Positions 18,393 through 27,683 of a stretch of DNA of 64,000 nucleotides are shown piece by piece (the stretch's first letter is position 1; each line of letters opens with the position of its first letter). A program made the position numbers and the translations under genes. The stretch comes from Pleurocapsa sp. FMAR1 (GTDB lineage Bacteria > Cyanobacteriota > Cyanobacteriia > Cyanobacteriales > Xenococcaceae): the NCBI RefSeq assembly GCF_963665995.1, contig NZ_OY762512.1, positions 2,418,001 through 2,482,000 of the forward strand, read 5' to 3'. The notes under the pieces are model-generated. The model was not told where the DNA came from. It saw only the letters and a list, made by a program, of their open reading frames with translations, and did not search any database.

Positions 18393-20804
18393 TCAATGAT
18401 TTCCCCATGTCCAATCGGAAATTTCTGGCTTATCCATGCCGTGTTCTTTGGCATAAGCGAGGTTGTCGATAATTTCGTCCTTCATTCTTTCGCGGACGTG
18501 TGCAGCACGAGAACCCAAACTAGGAACGCGATCTATCACATCAATAACTAAGTCAAAGCGATCGATTCGGTTAATAATTGCTAGCTGTAGCGGAGTATTA
18601 ATATTGCCCTGCTCTATATAGCCTCGAACATGAATGCGAGCTTGATTAGTGCGACGATAAGCCAGCTTATGAATCAACCAAGGATAGCCGTGGAAGTTAA
18701 AGATTACTGGCTTTTCAGTAGTAAATAAAGTATCAAACTCTTTATGAGATAAACCGTGAGGATGTTCTTCTGATGACTGAAGCTTGTACAGATCGACCAC
18801 ATTAATAAATCTGACCTTGAGATCTGGAAATTCTTCGCGCAAAATGGCAGTTGCTGCTAATGATTCCATCGTCGGAATATCGCCACAGCAAGCCATAATT
18901 ACATCAGGCTCATCTGCCTGTATGCCACAGTCATCATTACTTGCCCAGTCCCAGATCCCAATACCTTTGGTGCAGTGTTTAACCGCTCGATCCATAGTTA
19001 AATATTGCAGGTGCATCTGCTTGTCAGCAATGATAACGTTGACGTAATCCTTACTTTTTAAACAATGATCGGCAACGGACAACAAACAGTTAGCGTCGGG
19101 TGGAAAATAGATGCGGGTAACTTCAGCACTCTTGTTTGTCACCACATCGATAAAGCCTGGATCTTGGTGGGAAAAACCATTATGATCCTGTCGCCAAACT
19201 ACCGAAGAGAGTAAGATATTAAGCGAGGAAACGGGAGCGCGCCAGGAAACTTTATTTTTACAGATTTCTAACCATTTTGCGTGCTGGTTAAACATCGAGC
19301 TAATTATATGAATAAAAGCTTCATAGGAATTGAGCAAGCCATGCCTGCCTGTAAGCAAATATCCTTCTAACCAACCTTCTAAGGTATGTTCGCTTAACAT
19401 CTCCATCACTCTGCCGTCAGGAGATAACATACTTCCGTCTTCATCTTCGGGTAGATAATCCGCCAGCCAGGTTTTTTTAGTAACATCATAAATGTCTGCC
19501 AAACGATTAGAAGCAGTTTCATCCGGACCAAAGACGCGGAAGTTGGTCATGTTGTTACGCATAACTTCCCGCAAAAACTTACCTAGTACCCTGGTGTTTT
19601 CTGCCATAACACCTCCAGGTTGGTCTATATCTACGCCAAACTCGCGAAAATCGGGCATTAATAAATTCTTACGTACTAAACCGCCGTTAGCTATCGGATT
19701 GGCACTCATACGGCGATCGCCTTTTGGTGCTAGCTCTTGTAGTTCAGGAATCAAAGTTCCTTGCTCATCAAATAACTCCTCTGGTCTATAGCTTTTCATC
19801 CACTGTTCGAGGAGTTGTAAATGTTCTGGGTTAGAGTGCATTCCCTCTAACGGTACTTGGTGAGCGCGCCAAAAACCCTCGACCTTTTTACCATCTACCC
19901 TATCTGGTGCTGTCCAGCCTTTGGGAGTACGGAGAATTATCATCGGCCAACGGGGACGAAAAGCCTTATTTTGGCTACGAGCTTCTTGCTGAATCTCGCG
20001 GATTTTAGTGATACACTCCTCCATCGTCTCTGCCATTTTTTGGTGCATTACTTCGGGGTCAGAACCTTCCACCACGTAAGGAGTATAACCGTAGCCTCGG
20101 AAAAGGCATTCTAATTCTTCGGAACTAATGCGAGCTAAGATAGTTGGATTGGCAATTTTGTAGCCGTTTAAGTTTAAAATCGGCAGTACCGCCCCATCAC
20201 GGATAGGATTGAGAAACTTGTTGGAATGCCATGCCGTTGCTAAAGGCCCCGTTTCCGCTTCTCCATCACCCACAACGCAAGCAGCAATTAGATCGCGATT
20301 GTCATAAACCGCACCGTAGGCATGGGAAAGACTGTAGCCCAATTCACCGCCTTCATGAATTGATCCAGGAGTTTCGGGGGTGCAATGACTGCCAATATAG
20401 CCAGGAAAAGAAAACTGTCTGAAAAACTTCTGCATCCCTTGTATATCTTGACTTTTGTCGGGATATACTTCTGAATATCTTCCCTCTAAATATACAGGCC
20501 CTAATACTCCAGGCGCACCATGTCCTGGCCCTGCAATAAATATCGAGTTGAGGTCGTATTTTTTTATCAGTCGATTGAGATGAATATAGCTGAAACTAAG
20601 AGCAGGAGATGCACCCCAATGTCCTAACAGACGTTGCTTGATGTGTTCTGCTTTTAAAGGTTCTTTGAGTAGAGGATTATCTCGCAGATAGATCATGCCA
20701 ATTGCCAGATAGTTACAGGCACGCCAGTAGGCGTCTATTTTTCTTAATTCTTCAGATGTTAAAATTGGCGATGTTTCTTGAGAACTAGCTGGGGTTGAAA
20801 CCAT
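18393..20804 (-). CDS. xfp: Phosphoketolase (xylulose-5-P/fructose-6-P)
   Basis: 803 residues, full length for the family. Thiamine-diphosphate motif [19 protein letters not shown], and family hallmarks [48 protein letters not shown] and [11 protein letters not shown] are all present. Splits xylulose-5-phosphate (and usually fructose-6-phosphate) with phosphate to acetyl phosphate plus glyceraldehyde-3-phosphate or erythrose-4-phosphate in the cytoplasm. Followed on the same strand by glgP after 93 bases. The long upstream region (20805-21270) should hold its promoter. Confidence 0.95.
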   Translation of the reverse strand: MVSTPASSQETSPILTSEELRKIDAYWRACNYLAIGMIYLRDNPLLKEPLKAEHIKQRLLGHWGASPALSFSYIHLNRLIKKYDLNSIFIAGPGHGAPGVLGPVYLEGRYSEVYPDKSQDIQGMQKFFRQFSFPGYIGSHCTPETPGSIHEGGELGYSLSHAYGAVYDNRDLIAACVVGDGEAETGPLATAWHSNKFLNPIRDGAVLPILNLNGYKIANPTILARISSEELECLFRGYGYTPYVVEGSDPEVMHQKMAETMEECITKIREIQQEARSQNKAFRPRWPMIILRTPKGWTAPDRVDGKKVEGFWRAHQVPLEGMHSNPEHLQLLEQWMKSYRPEELFDEQGTLIPELQELAPKGDRRMSANPIANGGLVRKNLLMPDFREFGVDIDQPGGVMAENTRVLGKFLREVMRNNMTNFRVFGPDETASNRLADIYDVTKKTWLADYLPEDEDGSMLSPDGRVMEMLSEHTLEGWLEGYLLTGRHGLLNSYEAFIHIISSMFNQHAKWLEICKNKVSWRAPVSSLNILLSSVVWRQDHNGFSHQDPGFIDVVTNKSAEVTRIYFPPDANCLLSVADHCLKSKDYVNVIIADKQMHLQYLTMDRAVKHCTKGIGIWDWASNDDCGIQADEPDVIMACCGDIPTMESLAATAILREEFPDLKVRFINVVDLYKLQSSEEHPHGLSHKEFDTLFTTEKPVIFNFHGYPWLIHKLAYRRTNQARIHVRGYIEQGNINTPLQLAIINRIDRFDLVIDVIDRVPSLGSRAAHVRERMKDEIIDNLAYAKEHGMDKPEISDWTWGNH

Positions 20805-21270
20805 AATACTTTTTTTGATAAAGGTTCTTATTTATTTAATTTAAACGACGATCTGTTGATAAAAAACTCTAAAAAATTAAGACTTGATTAACAATTAGTT
20901 TCGTTTACTGTTGAATAAAACTAATTTTTTTCTAAGTGTTTTACTATATAAATTACCTCTGTCAAAAGTAATAAATTGAGCTATATTTGCGGACTTTGAG
21001 CAAATTTAATTCAGATGAAAAGCAAGATGTCGCTATTGCGGTTGAGCGATCGCAACTATCTAAAATAATGTATAGAGATCGCGACAAAATTGGTTCTTGA
21101 TACTAACTTTAAAGGCTTAAGGTTAATTGACAGTTAAGTATAAGTTTATTTAAATACCCATGTATTTAAAATTCGGTAATTTTGGTAACTTTCTTGGTTG
21201 TATATTAATAAATTACAATGTATTATTTTTACTACAAAGAGTGAATAGTTATTTGCTATCGATCAATAAT
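20805..21270. other. AT-rich intergenic region upstream of phosphoketolase
   Basis: 466 bases with no gene. It probably contains the xfp promoter. At 21116-21138, read on the minus strand, there are two TTAAC-type octamers about 11 bases apart that resemble half-sites of a cyanobacterial Pho box, but they are about 310 bases from the xfp start and I do not rely on them. Confidence 0.4.
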
Positions 21271-22005
21271 TTAACCAAAATGTCCGCTGGCATACTTCTG
21301 AGTTGATTCTTCTTGAGGATTATCAAAAATTTTTTCTGTTTTGTCGTATTCTACTAAGTAACCAAAGCGATTTCCTGATTCTCCTGCTTCAGCATTAAAA
21401 AATGCAGTCATATCTGCAACCCTGGTTGCCTGCTGCATATTATGAGTCACAATGATCATCGTATATTCTTGTTTTAAATCGTGAATCAAGTCTTCTACTT
21501 TACTAGTAAATACAGGATCGAGAGAAGAACAGGGTTCATCCATCAGTACTACATCGGGTTTTAGGGCAACTGCACGAGCAATACACATACGCTGCTGTTG
21601 ACCACCAGATAAAGATAAACCGCTTTGCTTGAGCTTATCTTTGACTTCATCCCAAATGGCTGCCTGTCTCAAAGACTTTTCCACCAAATCGTCCATATCT
21701 CCCTCATGACCGTTAATCCGCGCACCGTAAGCAATATTTTCATAGATTGATTTGGGAAACGGGTTGGGCTTTTGAAATACCATGCCAATCCGTCGTCTTA
21801 CTTCTACAGGATCGATATTGTCGGCATAGAGATTTTTATTGCGGTAAATAATTTTACCCTTTACTTTGCAACCATCGATTAAATCATTAAGACGATTAAA
21901 ACAGCGTATTAGAATACTTTTACCACAGCCTGAAGGTCCAATCAATGCCGTAACCTGATTTTTGGGAACTTCCATATAAACTCCTCGCAAGGCGGCAAAG
22001 TCATC
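21271..22005 (-). pseudogene. pstB: Phosphate ABC transporter ATP-binding protein, N-terminally truncated
   Basis: Residues match PstB from [14 protein letters not shown] onward: P-loop [12 protein letters not shown], signature [20 protein letters not shown], Walker [14 protein letters not shown], switch THNMQQA and the C-terminal QKYASGHFG. The usual first ~25 residues (with the YYG stacking motif) are missing, because the frame runs straight into pstC sequence at about 22004-22010. Only a TTG at 21990 could start it. The P-loop has Ile where PstB normally has Thr after GKS. Probably non-functional or producing a defective ATPase. Confidence 0.85.
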
Positions 22006-22618
22006 AACGGAGATTGTCTGGCAAGGAAGCTAGAGAATCGCGGGCGATCGCTGTAATTAAGGGCAAGATCATAATGGATAAAATTATTCCCGCAGGAAAC
22101 ATCCCAGGGCCAACATAGTTGGTTGAAAATAAGGGAATCCAGCCTAAATTATCATGTAACCAAGAGCCAATTGGCTTGAGAAAGGGGATCAATACATATA
22201 TTCCCCATAATCCATAGACTACGCTGGGAATCGCTGCTAGTAGCTCAACTAAAAATACTAAAATCAGACGCGCAGACTTAGGAATAAAGTTTTCACTCAA
22301 AACGATCGCATAGGCTACTCCAACAGGAAAAGCAATCAGTAAAGCAATAAGAGAACTAACTACCGTGCCGTAAATCATCGGCAAAATCGCATATTGTTTT
22401 TCGGGAGGATTCCAAGAACTGCCAGTTATAAATGGCCAACCAAATTCTTGGATTGCTGGCACAGCCTCAATACCCACCTGAATTGCGATCCAAACCAAAA
22501 CTCCTGCGATCGCAAATGCTAAGGCAGCCGTTAGCCAAATAAAACCGCGATCAATACTTTTTTCTGTAGAAAAACGTTTTTTATTGTCTGTTTTTGAATC
22601 AACAGTAGAAGAAGTCAT
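22004..22618 (-). pseudogene. pstC: Phosphate ABC transporter permease PstC, C-terminally truncated
   Basis: 204 codons from ATG 22618 give a normal PstC start: basic cytoplasmic tail, first membrane helix (FIWLTAALAFAIAGVLVW), NPPEKQYAILPMIYGTV, the permease motif FLVELLAAIPSVVYGLWGIY, and then [27 protein letters not shown] and a stop. PstC is normally about 310 residues, so the last ~110 are absent, and after the junction the sequence is PstB. The whole of pstA is missing in between. No pstS is present within the window upstream. Confidence 0.85.
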
Positions 22619-23089
22619 AATTTTGTAAAAAGGTTTCTAATTTGCATTTTTAATAGCTTTTATTAGGCAATTATTAATTATTATCGAAATTAAAAACCTA
22701 TAGTCAGACAATAATAATAATTTTTAAATCTGAGAATTATTATCTTTCTTTGCGTTCAAATATAATTTAGAATATTAAAAATATTTTCTATCTGAAGATA
22801 GATATGTTTTATAAAAAGTAATATCAAAAAAATTATTGTTTTCTTAATTTGCTGTTAATTAAAATGTGCAGCCGAACTATATTGTCATTGTTTAATGACT
22901 AGCTTTTCTCGTATTAAGTCAAATATTCCTTGAATATCGAACTGTTAGATTGTTTTATAGTGTAATACTAAAATAATTATTCTTAGTGTCGTATAGCATT
23001 ACGTGTAAACGTGATAGACATTTCTTAAAACTCGTTACTCGTTACTCATTACTTGTTACTTGCGAGCAAATAACTTTAAATATGTCCTG
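22619..23089. other. AT-rich intergenic region upstream of pstC remnant
   Basis: About 470 bases without a gene. Ends with a run of CGTTACTC-type short tandem variants at about 23033-23060, leading into the GC-rich repeat island. I see no convincing Pho box. Confidence 0.4.
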
Positions 23090-23413
23090 TCTTGGTGCGC
23101 GTTCCCTAGCGCCGTAAAACGACGCGGTGAGACAGTTGCGGTGGTGAGACACTTGCGTTGCGGGTCTGTGACCCGTTGGGAGACAAAACCGTTGCGGTGA
23201 GGCAGTTGCGTTGGTGAAGCATTGCGGTCTTGGGGGTTTCCCCCATGAGCAAATGCTGAAAGGCTTCCCCGACTTGAGCAAAGGCACGAACCCGAAGGGG
23301 GGTTCCCCCCGTTGAGGTACCTGCGGGGGGTACCCCTTGGTTGTCGAGGGCGAGCAAAGTGTCGAAAGGTTTCCCGGCATAAGCAAACTGTTGAACCATG
23401 CGCGGGGGTCGCA
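23090..23413. repeat. GC-rich repeat island
   Basis: A stretch much richer in G and C than its surroundings, made of short reiterated units: GTGAGACAGTTGCG variants at about 23128-23215, then GGGGGTTTCCCCC-type and GGGGGGTTCCCCCC palindromes. Its right end (about 23389-23413) is an inverted copy of the left end of the island at 25626 (GCGACCCCCGCGCATGGTTC). The open frames across it are low-complexity and I do not regard them as genes. Confidence 0.7.
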
Positions 23414-23520
23414 CCGCTAATTTAACTTGGTACGGCTATATATTGTCTGGATGTTAATCATTGCGAGATACATTTGTGATAGAATTTTGGCATTATTTTT
23501 TAGATTGAGGTTTTTCAATT

Positions 23521-23540
23521 AGCTTGACGAGCGACCCCCT
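23521..23540. repeat. Short repeat core GCTTGACGAGCGACCCC
   Basis: Shares GACGAGCGACCC with copies at 25018 and 25629. The following bases to about 23690 are non-coding; no gene is seen from 23414 to 23878. Confidence 0.5.
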
Positions 23541-23878
23541 AAAGGGAAGGACTAGATGCGGGAGACTAGATGCTGGGAGTACCTCTTTCTTGCCTATAAA
23601 GCCTCAACGGTAACGAAGGGATTAACGGCATATAATGCTCACCTAGCAAGACGAAGGGTATGCGCGTAGTCATGACCCCTTTTTTTTGCCATTTCTCTCC
23701 TACATCCAACTCTTTATATCGCTTTTTGGTTTTTTGTCACCCCGTAAGCAAATTTGTAAAATTAGCCGAACCTTATCAAGAAATTTTCAAAGCTTAGATT
23801 AGATTGTATATACTATGGGCAATATTTAAATTGTTTCAGTAAGATAGTCGCAATTAAAACTTACAACAAGAGAAAAAT

Positions 23879-24061
23879 ATGAAAGTTAAATATCTGGGAA
23901 CTCTAGTTGCTGCATCCGTATTAAGTTTAGGTTTAGTGACTTCTTGTGCTACTCCTGACTCTGGTGGAACTAATACTGGTGATGATGCAACTCAAACCGC
24001 CCCTGCTGATGGAACTGTTAATCCCTGTGCAGGGACAGCTAAACCCGACGCTGATAAATAA
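23879..24061 (+). CDS. Small lipoprotein
   Basis: 60 residues: short basic start, hydrophobic signal (LGTLVAASVLSLGLVTS) and a lipobox ending in Cys at about residue 23, then a low-complexity Gly/Asp/Thr/Ala-rich tail that includes one further Cys (NPCAGT). A purine-rich AAGAGAAA lies before the ATG and a strong terminator follows, so it is a real monocistronic gene. Function unknown; similar tiny lipoproteins with NPC motifs occur in cyanobacteria. Confidence 0.7.
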   Translation: MKVKYLGTLVAASVLSLGLVTSCATPDSGGTNTGDDATQTAPADGTVNPCAGTAKPDADK

Positions 24062-24096
24062 GTTAGTTAGCAATAACTAGACAGAATCAATCTCAA

Positions 24097-24156
24097 AGAG
24101 GGATCTGAAGTAATGTATCTAGGAATTCAATCCTGCCTTCAGATTTCTCTTTTTTT
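24097..24156 (+). terminator. Intrinsic terminator of the small lipoprotein gene
   Basis: A 14-bp stem (24097-24110 with 24137-24150, two G-T pairs) followed by a run of T. Loop of 26 bases. Confidence 0.75.
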
Positions 24157-24428
24157 ATTCAAGAAAAATTTAGTTATTTTTAGAAGGAGACATTTGATTC
24201 GATCTTGGATTAAATTTAGTTCTTACAACAAATAGTAAAGACAATGCTAGTAAAAATAAAAGTTTGATTTGTAATGGAATCCGACCATCTTTTTTGACGA
24301 GAGAAGACTATAGCAATTTATCAACAGATCTAGATTAAGTGAATTTTTTAATTAAAGTATTTATCTATATCTAAAAACCAAATTTTTGTTGAAGCGAAGT
24401 AATTTTAGGTTTCTTGACAAATAGCTAC
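24157..24428. other. AT-rich intergenic region, nothing recognised
   Basis: No gene, RNA or repeat that I can support between the two terminators. Confidence 0.4.
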
Positions 24429-24457
24429 TAAAAAATAGAGGCGAAAATATCGCCTCT
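24429..24457 (-). terminator. Intrinsic terminator of the DUF2996 gene
   Basis: On the minus strand a GAGGCGA stem (24450-24456 with 24438-24444) is followed by TATTTTTTAG. Confidence 0.75.
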
Positions 24458-24496
24458 CGATTCAGATTATTAATATTTGTAAATGATGCTCAGCGT

Positions 24497-24982
24497 TTAA
24501 TTTCTAGTCAACCATTTTTGCGCGTTAAGACGTTGCACGGTATACATGACCAACAGTTCTAAATTAACTCTTCTCTCATCAATCATAAAAGATTCAATGG
24601 TGCTGGGCTTGTTCCCATAGGTAGAATAAGAGAAAGCTTTTTGACCTGTAATATCCTCATCAGGAAAATAAAGATTGAAGGCGCGATCGCCATCTTGCCA
24701 TTTCCCTACTACTTGCCAACAGGGTTCATTTGAGTTAGCACTTTTAATTGGCACACCTTGTTCTACAAAGGTCAAGTCTAGGTCTTCAATTCCTTCGCTA
24801 GCCATTGCTTCTTTTAATGCTGGAAGATAGTGTTCTTGAATAAATTCACTAAACGGTTTGTCTTCTAATTTAGGTGGCTTTTCTTTCTTGGTTGCTGCTT
24901 TGGCAGCAGGTTTAGCAGTATCTTTTTTTGCTGCTGAAGATTTTGCCGGATCCTGATCTTTTTTGTTTGTTTCCTCTGCCAT
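24497..24982 (-). CDS. DUF2996 family protein
   Basis: 161 residues. The first 40 are a Lys/Ala-rich, low-complexity, probably disordered tail. From about residue 38 the sequence is DUF2996-like: FSEFIQEHYLPALKEAM, LTFVEQ, CWQVVGKW, FNLYFPDEDITGQKAFSYSTYG, ERRVNLELLVMYTVQRLNAQKWL. The family is conserved in cyanobacteria and plastids. I do not know its function with certainty. Transcribed alone with its own terminator. Confidence 0.85.
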   Translation of the reverse strand: MAEETNKKDQDPAKSSAAKKDTAKPAAKAATKKEKPPKLEDKPFSEFIQEHYLPALKEAMASEGIEDLDLTFVEQGVPIKSANSNEPCWQVVGKWQDGDRAFNLYFPDEDITGQKAFSYSTYGNKPSTIESFMIDERRVNLELLVMYTVQRLNAQKWLTRN

Positions 24983-25014
24983 GTTGCACCAATTTTACAG
25001 CTTGAGCTAGGGTT

Positions 25015-25070
25015 TTGCTTGACGAGCGACCCTGCGCGCGGTTAACGCGCGAGTCGTGAGTGTTATTCTA
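25015..25070. repeat. Repeat copy with GACGAGCGACCC core and inner palindrome
   Basis: Starts with GCTTGACGAGCGACCC as at 23523, followed by the palindrome GCGCGCGGTTAACGCGCG. Lies upstream of the DUF2996 gene. Confidence 0.55.
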
Positions 25071-25111
25071 TCACGGCTGTTTTTAGGCAGGTGAACAAAA
25101 ATAGTCAGCAG

Positions 25112-25459
25112 TTAAAGATATAAGGCGATCGCTTCTCTAAAAAAGAAATAGGCATCCCAAATTATATAGCTGTAGATTGCCATTACCCCAACCGTGATTG
25201 CTAGCTTTTTGTCGGTAGCTACTTCCTGACTCACATAAGCTAGCCAGTAGATTATAAAAGGAGTGGTTAAATAACAAAAGAACCCATAGCCTAGACATTT
25301 GAAAATTATTTCAATCAATTTGTATTCAATGCTGTTTGATACTTTTAAAACAATTAGTATAGACAATATCCCCGCAATAAACTGGACGATACTATTTTTT
25401 AGCAATAAGAATAAAATACCCTTGTTATCCTGAGAATTTTTCATTATTTTGTAAATCAA
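25112..25459 (-). CDS. Hypothetical membrane protein
   Basis: 115 residues with about three predicted membrane helices (VQFIAGILSILIVLKV, CLGYGFFCYLTTPFIIYWLAYV, LAITVGVMAIYSYIIWDAYFF). No recognised motif. AT-rich codon use like other small orphan genes here. An isolated gene on the minus strand between two repeat copies. Confidence 0.5.
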   Translation of the reverse strand: MIYKIMKNSQDNKGILFLLLKNSIVQFIAGILSILIVLKVSNSIEYKLIEIIFKCLGYGFFCYLTTPFIIYWLAYVSQEVATDKKLAITVGVMAIYSYIIWDAYFFFREAIALYL

Positions 25460-25625
25460 TCTCTTTGGTTAGATTCACAAAGAAGATTTGTATTATTAAA
25501 GAATTATAATTCTGTAATTATATCTAGGTAATTATCCGTATTTGTTAAAGAGTCTAAGAAGTTTTACCGAGAAATATGTAGACAATATGTACTTCTCGTT
25601 TAAGCTTTGTTATCGATTGCAGCAG

Positions 25626-25950
25626 TTGGACGAGCGACCCCCGCGCATGGTTCGACAGTTCCTTCAACAGCGCGATTATTCAAGCGGAACTAAATTCCGC
25701 GAATCTCGCGCTCAAGTCGGGGAAACCGCCCACCCTCGGCAATAGCTTCAACGCGACGGGGCTTATAAAGGGCGCGATGCAATCACGCCCACAGCCCCTT
25801 GGAAACCCGCGCAACGCTTTGCCTCGCAACGGACTGTTTCACCGCGTCGCGCGAACTGGAGTTCGCCGCCGTTCCGAAGGAACGTCGAGGCTCTCCAGAG
25901 CCTGGCGCAAGACGAAGGCTTTAGCCGCAACTGTGCGCGAGGGAGGCAGT
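25626..25950. repeat. GC-rich repeat island
   Basis: Begins GTTGGACGAGCGACCCCCGCGCATGG, an inverted match to the end of the 23090-23413 island, and continues for about 300 bases of GC-rich sequence with inner inverted repeats (GAACTGGAGTTC, GGAACG). Short open frames through it have no protein-like features. It ends about 40 bases before the creatininase gene. Confidence 0.65.
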
Positions 25951-25988
25951 TAAGATAGTAAGGGCTAATATTTATAAAATGTGGTTCT

Positions 25989-26795
25989 ATGATGCACGGC
26001 TTTATTCCTCCTCAACGCTATTTCTCCTATTTATCCTGGACAGAAATAGAGCAGATGCCTAATAAAGAAAACGTAGTCATCATTCAGCCTATTGGTGCAA
26101 TTGAGCAACATGGTCCCCATTTACCGATCGCCGTAGATTCTGCTATCAGTTTAGGAGTACTTGGCAAAGCTTTAGAGCAATTAAAATCAGATATTCCTGC
26201 TTATGCCCTTCCCTGTCTATATTATGGAAAGTCCAATGAACACGATGGCTTTCCTGGCACAATTAGCCTCACAGCCACTACTCTACTGTTGGTAATTAAA
26301 GAAATGGCAGCCAGTATTTATCGCTCAGGATTTCGTAAGCTGGTGCTAATGAATTCTCACGGAGGTCAACCGCAAATTATGGAAATAGCTGCTAGGGATT
26401 TGCATCAGCAACATCTTGATTTTGCTGTATTTCCTCTATTTACCTGGTGCGTGCCTCATTCAGTAGGCGATCTGCTTACAGAACAAGAGCAAGAATATGG
26501 AATTCATGCAGGAGACGCAGAAACTAGTATTATGCTCTCGCTGTTGCCAAAACAGGTCAAAATGTCTCAGGCAGTCAAGGAATATCCCCAAGGTTTGCCC
26601 CAAGATAGTCTTTTAGATATGGAGGGAAAGTTACCTTTTGCCTGGCTAACTAAAGAATTAAGCAAAAGTGGGGTTATGGGAGATGCTACGGCTGCGACAA
26701 AAGAGAAAGGCGATCGCATTTTACAATCTGTTGCCGATGGTTGGGTACAGGTAATTCAAGATATTTATAAATTTCAACAGCCTAAAATTGGTTAG
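25989..26795 (+). CDS. Creatininase family protein
   Basis: 268 residues with the metal-binding motifs of the creatininase/creatinine amidohydrolase fold: QPIGAIEQHGPHLPIAVDS (Glu and His ligands, Asp), KSNEHDGFPGTISL, MNSHGGQ and the late Glu in GIHAGDAETSIML. Members hydrolyse cyclic amides (creatinine, formamidopyrimidines, pre-mycofactocin); the substrate here is unknown. Start chosen at the first of two adjacent ATG codons. The 3' end overlaps the convergent HEAGH gene by 14 bases. Confidence 0.85.
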   Translation: MMHGFIPPQRYFSYLSWTEIEQMPNKENVVIIQPIGAIEQHGPHLPIAVDSAISLGVLGKALEQLKSDIPAYALPCLYYGKSNEHDGFPGTISLTATTLLLVIKEMAASIYRSGFRKLVLMNSHGGQPQIMEIAARDLHQQHLDFAVFPLFTWCVPHSVGDLLTEQEQEYGIHAGDAETSIMLSLLPKQVKMSQAVKEYPQGLPQDSLLDMEGKLPFAWLTKELSKSGVMGDATAATKEKGDRILQSVADGWVQVIQDIYKFQQPKIG

Positions 26796-27489
26796 CTATT
26801 AGTTTATCGCTGTCTGCATCGCAGTGCTGCTGAATCACTGCATAACATTCTTCTACAGAAGCTCTTTGTTCCATTGCTTCAATTAAAGCTTGGTATGATT
26901 CTTGATGTCTAGTCAAAAGGTTGGTTGCCTGTAGTTGGGCCCAACGTTCTTTTTGGGAATAACCTACTTCTGGTAACCCCGCCATCATCAAAGCTTGTTT
27001 TAACTGTTGTCGATCTTCTGCACCACCTTGAGCATTACCATAGGCGATTTTTTCCGCTGCTATTCCTGCCATCCAGACTGTACATAAACGTTCTAAGGTT
27101 AAACGCATTTTTTCAAATTCAAATGGTTTGGCGGTTAAGCTTTTTGTATCAAAGCTCACCCCGCCTCTACCTAACTGCCCCTGTTTTAAGACTTCCCAAG
27201 CGGTTAGCGTATAGCCAGTGATGGGTATGCCTAAAAAGTAAGCAGTTAGGAAATGTCCTGCCTCATGGCAAATAATACGCTGACGTTGTTCAGCCGATGC
27301 AAACAAGTCTAATAGCAAGGAAACTCCTCTACTATTCCAGCTTAAAGTATCTACTGTAGCTAAACTCAAAATACCAAAGGTAACCGCAGCAGGAACAACG
27401 GGGGGAATATGAAAAATTGGTCCCAATAACGATGTCATAGTCATCAAAAAAATGGCGATCGCAATCAAATTTAAGGCAGTTTGAGACAT
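26782..27489 (-). CDS. Membrane zinc metallopeptidase-like protein (HEAGH, FtsH peptidase-related)
   Basis: 235 residues. Two N-terminal membrane helices (ALNLIAIAIFLMTMTSLLG and VVPAAVTFGILSLATV) are followed by the zinc motif ICHEAGHFLTAYFLGIPI and GRGGVSF, then a helical region with AGIAAEKIAYGNAQGGAEDRQQL, which resembles the M41 peptidase domain of FtsH (third metal ligand Asp/Glu in the GGAEDR part). No AAA+ domain is present. Cyanobacterial homologues are annotated as ATP-dependent Zn protease-like; the partner and substrate are unknown. Confidence 0.75.
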   Translation of the reverse strand: MSQTALNLIAIAIFLMTMTSLLGPIFHIPPVVPAAVTFGILSLATVDTLSWNSRGVSLLLDLFASAEQRQRIICHEAGHFLTAYFLGIPITGYTLTAWEVLKQGQLGRGGVSFDTKSLTAKPFEFEKMRLTLERLCTVWMAGIAAEKIAYGNAQGGAEDRQQLKQALMMAGLPEVGYSQKERWAQLQATNLLTRHQESYQALIEAMEQRASVEECYAVIQQHCDADSDKLIANQF

Positions 27490-27683
27490 TTATTAATATA
27501 TGTATACCAATGTTTAAATATTATAAGTATCTCAATTCTATAGCAACTCTCATAATTGGAGTTGTTGAATTAATAGAAGTATTGCAGGTAGAGAAGATGG
27601 AGAGGGTAGAAGAGATGGAGAGGTGGTGGAGTATTATCTATTACCCCACTACGACCCTACCCTAAACACCCCCACTACCCCAA

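Noticed and set aside
21116-21138. Possible Pho box in the region between xfp and pstB
   Set aside because: Only two imperfect half-sites, about 310 bases from the xfp start and downstream of pstB; not enough to call.
23042-23414. Open frames of about 100-114 codons across the GC-rich island
   Set aside because: Overlapping frames of repeat sequence with low complexity, no start signal and no protein-like pattern.
25542-25745. 67-codon open frame leading into the second GC-rich island
   Set aside because: Half of it is repeat-derived and no ribosome site or motif supports it.
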